The notes: generated from the sequence alone by a model not told the origin. 50,163 bases of DNA from Ruegeria atlantica (GCA_013032095.1 WQBJ01000026.1:1-50163); one strand, 5' to 3'. Numbered from the stretch's first letter, positions 32,065 to 41,704 are shown. Numbers and translations: made by a program.

Positions 32065-32216
32065 TTTGTTTATCTCTGCTTGATGGTCTTTCACACATTA
32101 CCCCGAATAACCTATGGCAACATATAGAGAGACTACACCCCCATTTCACCGTTTGCTGGGCGGTAATCCACCAGCAACACAGCATTTTCTCAAAAAACAG
32201 AGATCGGCCGAGGTGA

Positions 32217-33875
32217 TTACCGCTCGGTCAGCTTCAGTTCGATCCGACGGTTTTGTGCGCGGGCTTCGGGGGTGCCCGACGGATTGACGGGCTGGAACTC
32301 ACCAAACCCGTTAGCAGCCAGCCGGTTCGGCGGAATACCCAGCGCTTCGACCATATATCGTACGACCGACAAGGCGCGCCCTTGGCTCAGTTCCCAGTTG
32401 TCGCGATATCGGCCACTCCCGGCTAGGGGTACATTGTCTGTGTGGCCGTCGACCCGGATTACCCAATTCAGGCCCTCAGGAATTTCCGCAGCCACACCAC
32501 GCAGGATGTTCGCCACTTTGGCGACCTCCTGTTGACCGTCCGGTGACAATACGGCTGATCCGGTGTCGAACAAAACTTCCGACGAGAACACGAAACGGTC
32601 ACCTTCGATCCGAACACCTTCCTCATTGCCCAGCACATCGCGCAGGCGGCCAAAGAATTCAGACCTATAGCGTTCCAAGTCCTCGGCCTGAGCCAGCAAT
32701 TCTTCGGCCTCGGCTTCAAGACGCACGCGCTCGGCCTCTTCCAGCAGGCGGCGACGGCGTTCTTCCGAGGCCGCACGGGCCAAAGCTGCGTTAAGGTCCT
32801 GCCCCAAAGTCTGGATGCGAATATCAGCGGCGGCATTGCGTTCTTCGTAGTCATCCAACAAGGCCTGCAACCCACCCAATTGCTCCCGCAGCGCGGCCAT
32901 TTGCTGATTCAGCAAAGCAGTTTCGCGCTGTGCCTTTTCTGATATCGCCTGCTCATCCGACAGGGTGTCGCGGGCCAACGCCAGAAGGGCCGCGCGTTCT
33001 TCCGCCAGCGTCCGTTGCTCCGATGCTTCGGCCTGAGCTTCGGTCTGACCGGCCAGAGCGGCCTCTAGCTGCGCCTTCAACTCTTCGGGGTTCAGGTCAC
33101 CGAACCGGCGTTCCAGTTCCGCTTTGGCGGCCTGTGCCGCAGCCAGAAGGGTTAATGTTTCTTCCGCCTCCTTGCGCTGTGCTTCCAGGGCAAGGGTCAT
33201 GGCCGTCAACTCGGCGTCCGCATTCTGCAAACGGTTACGAAGGTTCTCGGCCGCAGCGGCCTCGGCCAGCTTGGCAGCCTCTTCCGCGCTCAGCTGATCC
33301 TCAAGCTCGGAAATTCGCGTGGTTTGCGCCGCATCGCTTTGTTCCAGATCAGCGACCAGGGCCTCCAGCGCTTCGCGTTGGGCGGCTGCCAGTCGGGCCG
33401 CCTCGGTTTGTTCATCTATTTCAGCCCGACTCTGTGCAAGGGCCAGGTTCAAAGCCTCCTGCTCACCAAGCAATTCTTCGCGCTGGTTCGCCAGTTCGGC
33501 AATTTCACCGTGCGCGCGCTCCTGATCCAGCAGTAGAGCGGCGACCTGAGCTTCAAAATCAGTCAGTTGGATCTGCGCCTGCACCAACTCTGTTTCGACC
33601 TGAGACAGGGTTGAGTTCAATACCCCCAGCCGCGCTTGCAACCGGCTGTTTTCCCGCTCCTCCAGACCCAGTGCTCCAGCAAGTGCTGCAACTTCGTCGG
33701 AGAGGGCGGTCAGTTCATCTTCTTGCCCGGAAATGGTTTCGCGCAGAACATACTGCACCACCATGAAGATGGTCAGAACAAAGGTCAGCACCATCAAAAG
33801 CCCGGTCATGGCATCCACAAACCCGGGCCAGACCGAACCCTGGAAACGCTGACCTGTGCGTCGGGAGAGGGCCAT
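32217..33875 (-). CDS. MotB/OmpA-like peptidoglycan-binding protein with long coiled coil
   Basis: The 552-residue protein has a single N-terminal membrane helix (about 18-45) with an Asp at position 21 in PGFVDAMTGLL, where MotB, TolR and ExbD carry their proton-accepting Asp. Residues about 50-405 are a long Glu/Gln/Ala/Arg-rich coiled coil in the periplasm. The end is an OmpA-like domain with RVDGHTDNVPLAGSGRYRDN and SQGRALSVVRYM, which binds peptidoglycan. It starts three bases after the ExbB-like gene, so the two form a proton-driven stator-like unit (inference). Much longer than MotB (about 300 residues), and no flagellar genes are near. Confidence 0.82.
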   Translation of the reverse strand: MALSRRTGQRFQGSVWPGFVDAMTGLLMVLTFVLTIFMVVQYVLRETISGQEDELTALSDEVAALAGALGLEERENSRLQARLGVLNSTLSQVETELVQAQIQLTDFEAQVAALLLDQERAHGEIAELANQREELLGEQEALNLALAQSRAEIDEQTEAARLAAAQREALEALVADLEQSDAAQTTRISELEDQLSAEEAAKLAEAAAAENLRNRLQNADAELTAMTLALEAQRKEAEETLTLLAAAQAAKAELERRFGDLNPEELKAQLEAALAGQTEAQAEASEQRTLAEERAALLALARDTLSDEQAISEKAQRETALLNQQMAALREQLGGLQALLDDYEERNAAADIRIQTLGQDLNAALARAASEERRRRLLEEAERVRLEAEAEELLAQAEDLERYRSEFFGRLRDVLGNEEGVRIEGDRFVFSSEVLFDTGSAVLSPDGQQEVAKVANILRGVAAEIPEGLNWVIRVDGHTDNVPLAGSGRYRDNWELSQGRALSVVRYMVEALGIPPNRLAANGFGEFQPVNPSGTPEARAQNRRIELKLTER

Positions 33876-33878
33876 AAG

Positions 33879-35057
33879 TTACTCTCCTTCCGGAGCGGTA
33901 CGCACGGCGCCTCGGGGCAATGTCAGGGCTTTGACGAGCAATTCTATATCCTTGCGCAACTCGCTCATGCTTTCCTGCCGACCGGCAGAGATTTCTTCTA
34001 GGATTCGCAGCAACTGTACGTCCATCGAGCGCAAACGCATGCGGCTTTCCGCGTCAATCCCGTCACCGGTACCCTGCTCGCGCATATGATCTAGCAAGGC
34101 ATCCTGTCCAAGCGCCACCCTCTCCAACGCAGCGGTCACGCCATCGTTGTTCTGTTGCCTCGCATTCATCTCGCCGATCGAATCCGCCAATTGACCCAAT
34201 CTGGACGACACCGCCGCACGATCTGCCTCTTGCGCGGAGAAAAGATCCTGCAGCGCATTCATCTGTTCAGACATAGCATCCAGAACGGGTGTCAGAACGG
34301 CCAGTTCAGCCCCGCCTTCTTCGGTTGCTGCAAAACCAACACGGGTAATCGAGGACAACCATTCTTCAAGCTCGCGGTAAAACCGGTTTTGCCCGTGGCC
34401 CGCAAATAGCTCCAGCAGGCCAACGATCAGAGATCCGGCCAACCCCAGCAACGAGGACCCGAAGGCCACGCCCATACCCTGCAGTTGCGATTCCAATCCG
34501 ACCATCAGGCGGTTGAACACGGCCATACCTTCTTCACCCTCTTGCGGGTTGAGACTGCGGATGGTGTCAACAATGGCGGGAACAGTGGTGGCCAACCCGA
34601 AGAACGTACCCAAGAGGCCCAGATAAATCAGCACGTTGGTGATGTATCGCGTGAATTCGCGTTCTTCCTCGACCCGTTCCGCAACCGAATCCAAAATGGA
34701 CCGCGTCGAGGTCGAACTGATTTGCGACCGTGCCCCCCGCTCCCGCAGCAGCGAGGCCAAAGGGGCCAGCAATTGCGGTGTTCGGGCATCTTCCCGTACG
34801 ACACCGCCCACGAACGCTTCGATCCAGCGAACTGAGCCGATCAGCTGTGTCACCTGATAAAAACAAGCGAAAACGCCGATCACGAAGACCAACAGGATAA
34901 AGCCGTTCAGATAAGGGTTGGCGTAGAAAACCGGCAACACGTAGGGCAGCGCCATAAAGACCCCCAGCCCCGCCAAAGCAATCGCAATCAGCATCGTAAC
35001 GATCTGACGAATGGGTTGCGAGAAATGTGGTCTCGCGCCCTGATGTGCCTGCGCCAT
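33879..35057 (-). CDS. MotA/TolQ/ExbB-family proton channel protein
   Basis: The 392-residue membrane protein has helices near residues 18-40 and 45-65, a cytosolic stretch, then LIYLGLLGTFFGLATTVPAI and GVAFGSSLLGLAGSLIVGLL, the conserved MotA_ExbB helix pair. The C-terminal 130 residues are a predicted cytosolic coiled coil (LDAMSEQMNALQDLFSAQE and further heptads). With the downstream OmpA-like protein it should form an ion-driven complex spanning the periplasm. The pair resembles ZorA/ZorB and MotA/MotB in outline, but no ZorC, ZorD or ZorE is near; a housekeeping cell-envelope role is more likely. Confidence 0.83.
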   Translation of the reverse strand: MAQAHQGARPHFSQPIRQIVTMLIAIALAGLGVFMALPYVLPVFYANPYLNGFILLVFVIGVFACFYQVTQLIGSVRWIEAFVGGVVREDARTPQLLAPLASLLRERGARSQISSTSTRSILDSVAERVEEEREFTRYITNVLIYLGLLGTFFGLATTVPAIVDTIRSLNPQEGEEGMAVFNRLMVGLESQLQGMGVAFGSSLLGLAGSLIVGLLELFAGHGQNRFYRELEEWLSSITRVGFAATEEGGAELAVLTPVLDAMSEQMNALQDLFSAQEADRAAVSSRLGQLADSIGEMNARQQNNDGVTAALERVALGQDALLDHMREQGTGDGIDAESRMRLRSMDVQLLRILEEISAGRQESMSELRKDIELLVKALTLPRGAVRTAPEGE

Positions 35058-35126
35058 GCGCGTGGTTCCCGGTTTTTGCCTGCTCTGCGCTGAATCTAGC
35101 GAAAATACACCGGTGAAGCCAAGGGT

Positions 35127-35657
35127 TTATGCGGTGATCTCACGAACCCGTTGCGCCAACCACTCAAGATCGGGATCACGCAGGTCGATCTCGGCCAGAT
35201 GTTCAGCGGTGTTGTAGAGGTATTCAGTGTTCGGCCCCCGACCGCCAACGGCATGCGCTATGATTTGGGCCTGTTCTTCAAGCGGCATACCCCCGCAATA
35301 TTGCACGTGGTCCGCGTCGATTACATAGGTCACTGCATTCACCACCTCGCCGCTGTCGAGATGCACATCCAGCATCTTTTCAAGATAGGCCGACGAAACC
35401 AGTTCACGCTCACGCAATTCGTGCAGGGTGCGATCTTCGTGACCAGCCTCAACCGCCAGAGCCAATCCCTTGCAATGCGCGTCGGTTTGTTCATCCAACG
35501 CCAAAACCAGACCGGGATGGTCTTCGGTACCTCGGTGGTGGATTGAGCTCATGCAGAAAGACCGGGCATACCCATGCAAAGTGCCGTGTTCGCTGCGGGC
35601 CACCGGAAAGCCCGGATTCCATAGCAGCGATCCATATCCGAAAACCCACATCGTCAT
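35127..35657 (-). CDS. chaC: Gamma-glutamylcyclotransferase, ChaC family
   Basis: ChaC-type enzymes degrade glutathione to 5-oxoproline and Cys-Gly. The 176-residue protein begins MTMWVFGYGSLLWNPGF with the substrate-loop YGSL, followed by the AR.F...S..HRGT segment and HELRERELV. Length is typical for bacterial ChaC. The start at this ATG has AAGGA eight bases before it; the frame is open 33 codons further up, overlapping the divergent gene, without family similarity. Confidence 0.88.
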   Translation of the reverse strand: MTMWVFGYGSLLWNPGFPVARSEHGTLHGYARSFCMSSIHHRGTEDHPGLVLALDEQTDAHCKGLALAVEAGHEDRTLHELRERELVSSAYLEKMLDVHLDSGEVVNAVTYVIDADHVQYCGGMPLEEQAQIIAHAVGGRGPNTEYLYNTAEHLAEIDLRDPDLEWLAQRVREITA

Positions 35658-35724
35658 AGCACTGGTCCTTGCCCGTTTGGGCCTATAAACATCAAATCCG
35701 AGGTGGGAAAAAGGGCCAACTGCC

Positions 35725-36726
35725 ATGCGCGGTCTGATACGAGTCGTCATTTTCATAGTTGTGATCTGGAGCGCCTATTGGTTCGTCGCCGGCTTTGGAC
35801 TGCGCAACGCGATCACCGCTTGGTTCGACGCACAGCAGGACCGAGGCTGGCAGGCTGAGTTTTCTGACGTTGAAACCGCTGGGTATCCGCTGCACCACAT
35901 GACACGGCTAAACAATCCTGCATTGGCAGATCCGGTGAACGGCACCGCGTGGAGCGCAGATTGGATCGAATTCCAAAGCCCCGCGATCTGGCCCGGTCGG
36001 CAGGTTTTGCGCTTTGCTGATACCCCACAGCGGTTATCGTACTACGACCAGACGGCCACCATTGAAGCCAGTGACCTGCAAGCCGAGTTGCAATTGCAAC
36101 CCGGTGTGGCGTTGGAACTGGAAAAGATGGCGTTAACCGCTGGACCGTGGGCGATCACCGACGACACCGAGGCTCTGGCAGGCGGTGACACGTTAGCTCT
36201 TGTGATGGAACAGACGGACAATTCCGAGGCATATGTGATTAGCGCCCAGGCGGACGGCTTCACTCCCGGCGACGATCTGCGAGAGTTGATGCGTTCGGCC
36301 ACTACGCTGCCGCAGGCGTTTGAGACGCTGGAACTGGACATGACGGTCACCTTCGACAAGGCTTGGGATCGGTCAGCCCTGGAACAGAGCAGGCCCCAAC
36401 CGGTAAAGATTGATCTGCGGCTGGCCGAGATGAAATGGGGCGCATTGCGCCTGTTCGCAGCAGGAGAATTGGACGTCGATCCGCAAGGTATTCCAACTGG
36501 CGAGATCGCAATCCGGGCAGAGAACTGGCGGGACATGATCGCCATGGCCAATGCCGCAGGTGCTCTGCCTGATCAGGCAGTCGACACTGTGACGAAGGCG
36601 CTGAACTTTATGGCCGGTCTGGGAGGCAATCCGAATGCACTAGATCTGCAGCTTAATTTCCGTGATGGATTTGTGGCGCTAGGCCCGTTGCCTATTGGCC
36701 CTGCACCACGCCTGATCCTGCGTTAA
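35725..36726 (+). CDS. DUF2125 domain protein
   Basis: The 333-residue protein matches DUF2125 (PF09898), an alphaproteobacterial family of unknown function. It has one N-terminal membrane helix (MRGLIRVVIFIVVIWSAYWF) and a long beta-rich extracytoplasmic part with GYPLHHMTRLNNPAL, typical of the family, and the end FVALGPLPIGPAPRL. Probably anchored in the inner membrane with the bulk in the periplasm. The last four bases overlap the convergent extensin-like gene. Confidence 0.85.
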   Translation: MRGLIRVVIFIVVIWSAYWFVAGFGLRNAITAWFDAQQDRGWQAEFSDVETAGYPLHHMTRLNNPALADPVNGTAWSADWIEFQSPAIWPGRQVLRFADTPQRLSYYDQTATIEASDLQAELQLQPGVALELEKMALTAGPWAITDDTEALAGGDTLALVMEQTDNSEAYVISAQADGFTPGDDLRELMRSATTLPQAFETLELDMTVTFDKAWDRSALEQSRPQPVKIDLRLAEMKWGALRLFAAGELDVDPQGIPTGEIAIRAENWRDMIAMANAAGALPDQAVDTVTKALNFMAGLGGNPNALDLQLNFRDGFVALGPLPIGPAPRLILR

Positions 36727-37553
36727 CGGCAGTATGGCCCGCGTCGGTGTCGTGCCGTGTCCAGATGGAAATGATCCCTGTGATACCGATCCGCATTTGG
36801 CCCCAACACCGTGCCGAACGGGCCGCACGCTCCACGCCATACCTTGGTCAGTTGACGCTTTGACGGATTCTTGCGCCAGCCGTTCAGGACTGTCACGACC
36901 TCTCCATCCGCCATTTTAAAGCCCGAGATATCAATCGCCCGGCCTTTGCCGTGCTCTGAAATACGTGCACCCTTTTGGTTATTGCGAGTGCGGCAGGCGT
37001 AGTGGGCCGCGATCTTCATCTCGACCACCGGGCCACGTCGTTTGAATGTCGGCTTGACCGTCTTGTCGACCCATTTGTTGAGCGCAATTGCGGTGCCACA
37101 ATCCATCGTCGACGGACGGCTGAGCACCACTCCTGAAACCGAGGTAACCTGCACTGCGTCCTTGATCCCGCATGCCTTGATCCTGCCCGGTACGTTGCCG
37201 ACGGGCTTGCCCTGGATGTCTATGTCCCCACAGACCGAACCTTTGCGAAGCTTGCGTTTCTTGAAGAGCGCCTCTTGCTCCAATGCTTTTGGCCTTAAGT
37301 AGGGCATCAGAGAGGTATCAGGTCCCAGCAACGGCAACTCTGACGGACGTGCGGCGAATGCCATTACTTGCGGCGATACCGGGCGCAACTCGGGCCGGAT
37401 CTCTGCATTGGGCACCGGCGCAACGAACGCCAACATGGGCGCTGCTGAGGGTCGCGCAACAGGAACCAGTGACTGTTCCAGAGGGGCAGCATTGGACAGA
37501 GTGGCACCAAAGGCCACGCATCCAATCATCAGTGCCCTCCAGCCGTGCCTCAT
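36723..37553 (-). CDS. Extensin-like C-terminal domain protein, exported
   Basis: The 276-residue protein starts with a possible signal sequence (RALMIGCVAFGATLSNAAP) and has the Extensin-like_C domain (PF06904) in the last 180 residues: MDCGTAIALNKWV, the metallopeptidase-like RISEHGKGRAIDISGF with His and Asp, and YHRDHFHLDTARHR. The His/Asp pattern resembles peptidoglycan-cleaving D-Ala-D-Ala peptidases such as MepA/VanX-like folds (inference). Its start overlaps the tyrA stop by four bases, so it belongs to the hisC-tyrA operon. Confidence 0.87.
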   Translation of the reverse strand: MRHGWRALMIGCVAFGATLSNAAPLEQSLVPVARPSAAPMLAFVAPVPNAEIRPELRPVSPQVMAFAARPSELPLLGPDTSLMPYLRPKALEQEALFKKRKLRKGSVCGDIDIQGKPVGNVPGRIKACGIKDAVQVTSVSGVVLSRPSTMDCGTAIALNKWVDKTVKPTFKRRGPVVEMKIAAHYACRTRNNQKGARISEHGKGRAIDISGFKMADGEVVTVLNGWRKNPSKRQLTKVWRGACGPFGTVLGPNADRYHRDHFHLDTARHRRGPYCR

Positions 37554-38470
37554 GGGTTCGCTTTCCCCCGCCCGAAATCGGGTGCGTCCGTATCCTGCCC
37601 CGCGTCGATGATGCCACGCCGGATCGCACGCGTACGGGTGAAGTAGTCAAACAGATGCTCGCCATCACCAGTACGGATGGCGCGTTGCAGGGCGAACAGT
37701 TCTTCAGTGAAACGGCCCAGAATTTCCAGCGTCGCGTCTTTGTTGGTCAGGAACACGTCACGCCACATGGTCGGGTCCGAGGCAGCAATGCGGGTAAAGT
37801 CCCGGAATCCGGCGGCGGAATACTTGATAACCTCGCTATCGGTCACCCGGCGTAGGTCGTCTGCCACCCCGACCATCGTGTAAGCGATCAGGTGCGGCGC
37901 ATGTGAAGTGACAGCCAGAACCAAATCGTGGTGATCCGCATCCATCTCATCCACGTTCGAGCCCATGCCCTCCCAAAGCGCGCGCAGGCGGGCAATTGCA
38001 TCCGGATCAGAGCCTTCGACCGGGACCAACAGGCACCAGCGGTTGTCAAACAGCTCGGCAAAGCCTGAGTCAGGACCGGAATGTTCGGTCCCCGCCAGCG
38101 GGTGCGCGGGGATGAAATGCACACCTTCGGGAATATGCGGGGACACAGCTTGGATAACATGCCGCTTAACCGAACCCACATCGGTGACCGTTGCCCCAGG
38201 TTTCAACGCCGACGCGATATCTGCGGCCACGGCCCCCATCGCGCCCACGGGAACACAAAGTACGACGAGGTCAGCGCCCTCGACTGCCTCTTTCGCGGTG
38301 TCACAGACGCGGTCGCACAGACCAATCCGGCGGGCAGTGTCGCGGGTCGCCTCGGAGCGGGCATAGCCTGTGACCTCACCCGCAAGGCCCGAGCGTTTGA
38401 TGGCCCAGAACATGGACGAAGCGATCAGGCCCAGCCCGATCAGCGCGACGCGGTCGTATATCTGGGTCAT
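37550..38470 (-). CDS. tyrC: Prephenate/arogenate dehydrogenase (TyrA/TyrC family)
   Basis: Oxidative decarboxylation of prephenate or arogenate in tyrosine synthesis. The 306-residue protein has the NAD(P)-binding motif [14 protein letters not shown] (residues 11-24), where the family's GLGLIG loop carries Ala in place of the last Gly, then [14 protein letters not shown], the substrate-binding [16 protein letters not shown], and [13 protein letters not shown]. No fused chorismate mutase domain. It sits with hisC, which in many bacteria also transaminates prephenate or 4-hydroxyphenylpyruvate, so the pair can supply Tyr. Confidence 0.92.
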   Translation of the reverse strand: MTQIYDRVALIGLGLIASSMFWAIKRSGLAGEVTGYARSEATRDTARRIGLCDRVCDTAKEAVEGADLVVLCVPVGAMGAVAADIASALKPGATVTDVGSVKRHVIQAVSPHIPEGVHFIPAHPLAGTEHSGPDSGFAELFDNRWCLLVPVEGSDPDAIARLRALWEGMGSNVDEMDADHHDLVLAVTSHAPHLIAYTMVGVADDLRRVTDSEVIKYSAAGFRDFTRIAASDPTMWRDVFLTNKDATLEILGRFTEELFALQRAIRTGDGEHLFDYFTRTRAIRRGIIDAGQDTDAPDFGRGKANP

Positions 38471-39552
38471 GCCGCACCCCCTTTGAACGTGGTGATGGCC
38501 ACAACGACACGACGACAGGCCTCTTCGTCACCCACGGTGATCCGCAGGGCGTTTGGCAGGTTGTAGCCCGCCACACGGCGCACAATCAAACCCTGGGTCT
38601 TCAGGTAGTTATCACAGGTCTCGGCCTCGGCCTGATCGGCAAAGCGGGCGAGGATGAAATTGGTGCAGGACGCATCCGACGGCACGCCGATCTTGGCCAG
38701 TTCTTCTGACAGCCATACCCGTAGGCGGGCATTCTCAGCTTGGCAGAAGGACAAGAAATCTACATCTTTCACTGCAGCCTCTGCAGCAGCCAGAGCGGTC
38801 AGCGACAAGTTGAACGGCTGCCGCACCCGATTCAGCACGTCGATGATCGACTGTGCGGCATAGCCCCAGCCGACTCGCATCCCACCCAGACCATAAACTT
38901 TTGAGAACGTCCGCGTCATAATCACATGTTCGAACCGATCCACTAGCGACGCCCCGCCGTCGAACCCGTCGACGAACTCGGCATAGGCCCCGTCGATCAC
39001 CATCAGGCACGTCTGCGGCAGAGCCTCGGCCAGCCGCACCAGTTCCGCCTCGGGGATCATCGTCGAGGTCGGATTGCCCGGATTGGTCACAAAGACGATC
39101 CGGGTCTGCCCGGTCACGGCGGCAAGGATTTTGTCCACGTCCACGTGACGGTCCCGCTCGGGCACCATCACAGGCGTCGCGCCAGCCATGCGGGCGATGA
39201 TAGGGTACATGGAAAACCCGTGCTCGGTATAGATGACATCATCCCCCGGCCCCGCATAGGCCTGAGCGATGAATTGCAACACCTCGTCACTGCCCACACC
39301 GCAGATGATCCGCGTTGGGTCCAGACCGTGCCGCGCACCGATCGCCGAGCGCAAGCTGGCGTGGTCAGTGCTGGGGTAGCGATGCAAGGTTTCGGCACTG
39401 TCACGCACCGCCTCAATCGCCTTGGGGCTGGGGCCGAACGGGTTTTCGTTCGAGCTGAGTTTGATCACATGCTCGACCCCGGCCACATGCGACTGGCCGC
39501 CCTGATAGAGCGCGATGTCCATAATGCCGGGTTGAGGGGTGATCTTGTTCAT
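38467..39552 (-). CDS. hisC: Histidinol-phosphate aminotransferase
   Basis: A class I/II PLP aminotransferase for His synthesis and often for aromatic amino acids. The 361-residue sequence has [13 protein letters not shown] (31-43), [15 protein letters not shown], and the PLP-binding lysine at about 218 in [17 protein letters not shown]. Its stop overlaps the tyrC start by four bases; this gene order is common in the group and points to shared use in aromatic amino acid synthesis. First gene of hisC-tyrC-extensin. Confidence 0.94.
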   Translation of the reverse strand: MNKITPQPGIMDIALYQGGQSHVAGVEHVIKLSSNENPFGPSPKAIEAVRDSAETLHRYPSTDHASLRSAIGARHGLDPTRIICGVGSDEVLQFIAQAYAGPGDDVIYTEHGFSMYPIIARMAGATPVMVPERDRHVDVDKILAAVTGQTRIVFVTNPGNPTSTMIPEAELVRLAEALPQTCLMVIDGAYAEFVDGFDGGASLVDRFEHVIMTRTFSKVYGLGGMRVGWGYAAQSIIDVLNRVRQPFNLSLTALAAAEAAVKDVDFLSFCQAENARLRVWLSEELAKIGVPSDASCTNFILARFADQAEAETCDNYLKTQGLIVRRVAGYNLPNALRITVGDEEACRRVVVAITTFKGGAA

Positions 39553-39617
39553 AAGAGGCTCCGTTGATTGGGGCCTCTCATACCTGTCTCAACGCGTTGA
39601 GAAAAGCGGCAATTCCG

Positions 39618-41033
39618 TCACGCCGCTTTGAAGCGGGCCGTCGCCGGGTCCGCGCTGTAGAATGGCACGAATTCCTCGGTTCGGCGTGACAGGTCGTTGA
39701 CGCTGTCGATGATGAACTGAACGGTCTCCTCGCTCATCAGATATGAGAAGTTCAGACGCACCCAGCCCGGTTTCCTCATCTCTTCCCCCGCAGACAGTGC
39801 CGCGTGCAACTCATCCGACGTTGCGCGATCAATGCCCAGCAGCCGATGTGCATACGGGCCGGCGCAGGCACAGCCGCCACGCGCCTGAATGCCGTAGATA
39901 TCGCTAAGCATTCGAGTGAACAGCTGCTGATGCACCGGCTGACCGGAATTGTCCCGCACGAGGAAGGAATAGATCGGCAGGCGATGCGGATTGTCAGTGC
40001 CCAGCAGAGTCAGGTTGGGATTGTCGCTCCACCCCAGCAGCGCCATGTGATTGTACTTGGCCTCCAGGCGGGCAATTTCGTCGGTGCCTACGACATCTTT
40101 GATGATAAATGCCAGCGCTGAACGGATATCACCGATCACATTGGGGGTTCCGGCCTCTTCCCGCGTCGCCAGATCCTCGCTGTAATCGTGCCGCCAGGGT
40201 GAGACAAAACTGACCGTGCCGCCGCCGGGCCAACTGGGGCATGTACGCTTCACCGCATTCTGGTTGACGATCAAAACGCCCGACGCGCCCGGCCCACCGG
40301 GAAATTTATGAGGAGAGACCACAATGGCGTCCTTGCGCGCATCTTCCGGCCCCATATCCATTGGCAAGTAAGGCCCGCCGCCTGCATAGTCCCACACCGA
40401 CACCGCCCCATGCGCCTTGAGCAACCGCGTGATCGGGTCCGGATCGGTGATGATCCCGGTCACGTTCGACGCCGCCGAGAAGGACCCGATGATCATATCA
40501 GCCGCAGCATGGTCCACCAACATTCGCTCTAGCACGACAAGATCAACACCACCCTCGGGCGCCTCGGGAATTTCGATCACCCGCGCCTTGCTTTCCCGCC
40601 ACGGCAGGATGTTCGAATGATGCTCATACGGCCCGATCAAAACAACCGGCCGGTCAGCGGCATCCACACCCAACAAGCTGACCAGCCGGTTCAAACCCGC
40701 AGTGGCGCCAGACCCGGTAAAGATCACCGCGTCCTCTCCCCTCGCACCAACGATGCGGGCAATCTCAGCGCGCGCCTCGCGGCGCAGGCGCGTCATGTAA
40801 GAACCGCAATAGGAGGCCTCGGTGTGGCTGTTGGCATAGAAGGGCAGCACCTGTTCGGCGACAAAATCCTCAACCTGCCTCAGCGCACGCCCCGAGGCGA
40901 CGTAATCCGCGTAAACCAGCGGTACGTCCCCGTGCAGACCCGGGATCAGAACATTCTCTCCGATCAGCCCGTCACGCAGACGTGAATCGCGAGTGGTGGT
41001 TTGGATGTCGGCGCGAAAATTGGACAGGGTCAT
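39618..41033 (-). CDS. Class V aminotransferase, cysteine-desulfurase-like
   Basis: The 471-residue PLP enzyme has the fold of class V aminotransferases: TGSGATAGLNRLV (107-119), SAASNVTGIITD, and the PLP lysine at about 243 in VVSPHKFPGGPGAS. The motif GGCACAGPYAHRLLGI (386-401) places Cys residues where SufS/CsdA-like desulfurases carry their catalytic Cys. The insert DNPHRLPIYSFLVRD and the length (SufS about 410) set it apart from the housekeeping enzyme. Reaction and substrate are not established. The ATG with GGAG eight bases before it is chosen over one eight codons upstream. Divergent from an Lrp-type regulator that may control it. Confidence 0.8.
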   Translation of the reverse strand: MTLSNFRADIQTTTRDSRLRDGLIGENVLIPGLHGDVPLVYADYVASGRALRQVEDFVAEQVLPFYANSHTEASYCGSYMTRLRREARAEIARIVGARGEDAVIFTGSGATAGLNRLVSLLGVDAADRPVVLIGPYEHHSNILPWRESKARVIEIPEAPEGGVDLVVLERMLVDHAAADMIIGSFSAASNVTGIITDPDPITRLLKAHGAVSVWDYAGGGPYLPMDMGPEDARKDAIVVSPHKFPGGPGASGVLIVNQNAVKRTCPSWPGGGTVSFVSPWRHDYSEDLATREEAGTPNVIGDIRSALAFIIKDVVGTDEIARLEAKYNHMALLGWSDNPNLTLLGTDNPHRLPIYSFLVRDNSGQPVHQQLFTRMLSDIYGIQARGGCACAGPYAHRLLGIDRATSDELHAALSAGEEMRKPGWVRLNFSYLMSEETVQFIIDSVNDLSRRTEEFVPFYSADPATARFKAA

Positions 41034-41121
41034 GGTAAAGGCTCCGTATTGCACCATTCAATATGATTGAGATATGGCGTGAAAACTTCACCTTTATTTG
41101 CTGATTTTTCCCTAATTTCGT

Positions 41122-41131
41122 GTCATATGAC
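41122..41131. promoter_or_regulatory. Perfect palindrome in the Lrp / aminotransferase intergenic region
   Basis: GTCATATGAC lies six bases before the Lrp-type ATG; a possible operator for autoregulation. Short, so it could be chance. Confidence 0.3.
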
Positions 41132-41136
41132 TTCTT

Positions 41137-41598
41137 ATGAGCAAAAAAATAGATCAGATTGACACGCGCATCCTGAAAGAACTTCAACAGGACGCCACCT
41201 TGTCGCAACGCGAACTGGCAGACCGGGTTGGCCTATCGCAGAACGCCTGCTGGCGGCGATTGAAAACACTGAACGACAACGGCGTGCTCCTTGGCTCCAC
41301 GGCGCGGATCGCGCGCGAAAAACTGGGGCTGAGCCTTGTGGTCTTTGTCATGCTGCGCACCCGGCACCACTCGGCCGAATGGTTACAAGCCTTTCGCAGC
41401 CATGTTTTGACCATCCCTGAAGTGGTCGATTTCCACCGGATCGGCGGCGACTATGACTATCAGCTAAAGGTGGTCACGCAGGACATGGCATCCTACGACA
41501 AGGTCTATCAACGCCTGATCGAAAAGGTCGAGCTGGACAGCGTTACGTCTTACTTCGCCATGGAAGCAATTGCCGAAGGGCGCCCCCTCCCGCTCTGA
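41137..41598 (+). CDS. Lrp/AsnC family transcriptional regulator
   Basis: The 153-residue protein has the AsnC-type helix-turn-helix at its start (IDQIDTRILKELQQDATLSQ, then RELADRVGLSQNACWRRL) and the C-terminal RAM/effector domain with VDFHRIGGDYDYQLKVV. Such regulators respond to amino acids. It is divergent from the class V aminotransferase gene, a typical regulator-target layout, so control of that gene is likely (inference). Confidence 0.92.
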   Translation: MSKKIDQIDTRILKELQQDATLSQRELADRVGLSQNACWRRLKTLNDNGVLLGSTARIAREKLGLSLVVFVMLRTRHHSAEWLQAFRSHVLTIPEVVDFHRIGGDYDYQLKVVTQDMASYDKVYQRLIEKVELDSVTSYFAMEAIAEGRPLPL

Positions 41599-41603
41599 TC
41601 CGT

Positions 41604-41632
41604 TCTTCATTTGGCCAAAAATACCTCGGGGG
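41604..41632. repeat. Candidate dispersed intergenic motif of Rhodobacteraceae
   Basis: The element contains CATTTGGCCAAAAATACC followed by CTCGGGGG. From memory this type of sequence (CCCCCGAGGTATTTTTGGCC on the other strand) recurs between genes in many Rhodobacteraceae genomes; only one copy is visible here, so the repeat status cannot be shown from the window. Confidence 0.35.
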
Positions 41633-41673
41633 AAGCGCGGCCTGCCGCGATTGCGGGCAGAGGCCCTACCCAA

Positions 41674-41704
41674 CAAAAAAGACCGCACCAGAATGGTGCG
41701 GCCC
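41674..41704 (-). terminator. Intrinsic terminator after rpsD
   Basis: On the minus strand GCCGCACC / GGTGCGGT form a stem with a five-base loop, followed by six T, about 25 bases after the rpsD stop. Confidence 0.9.

Noticed and set aside
32217..35057. Zorya anti-phage system (ZorA/ZorB)
   Set aside because: The pair resembles ZorAB in outline, but ZorC, ZorD or ZorE are absent and the neighbours are housekeeping genes.
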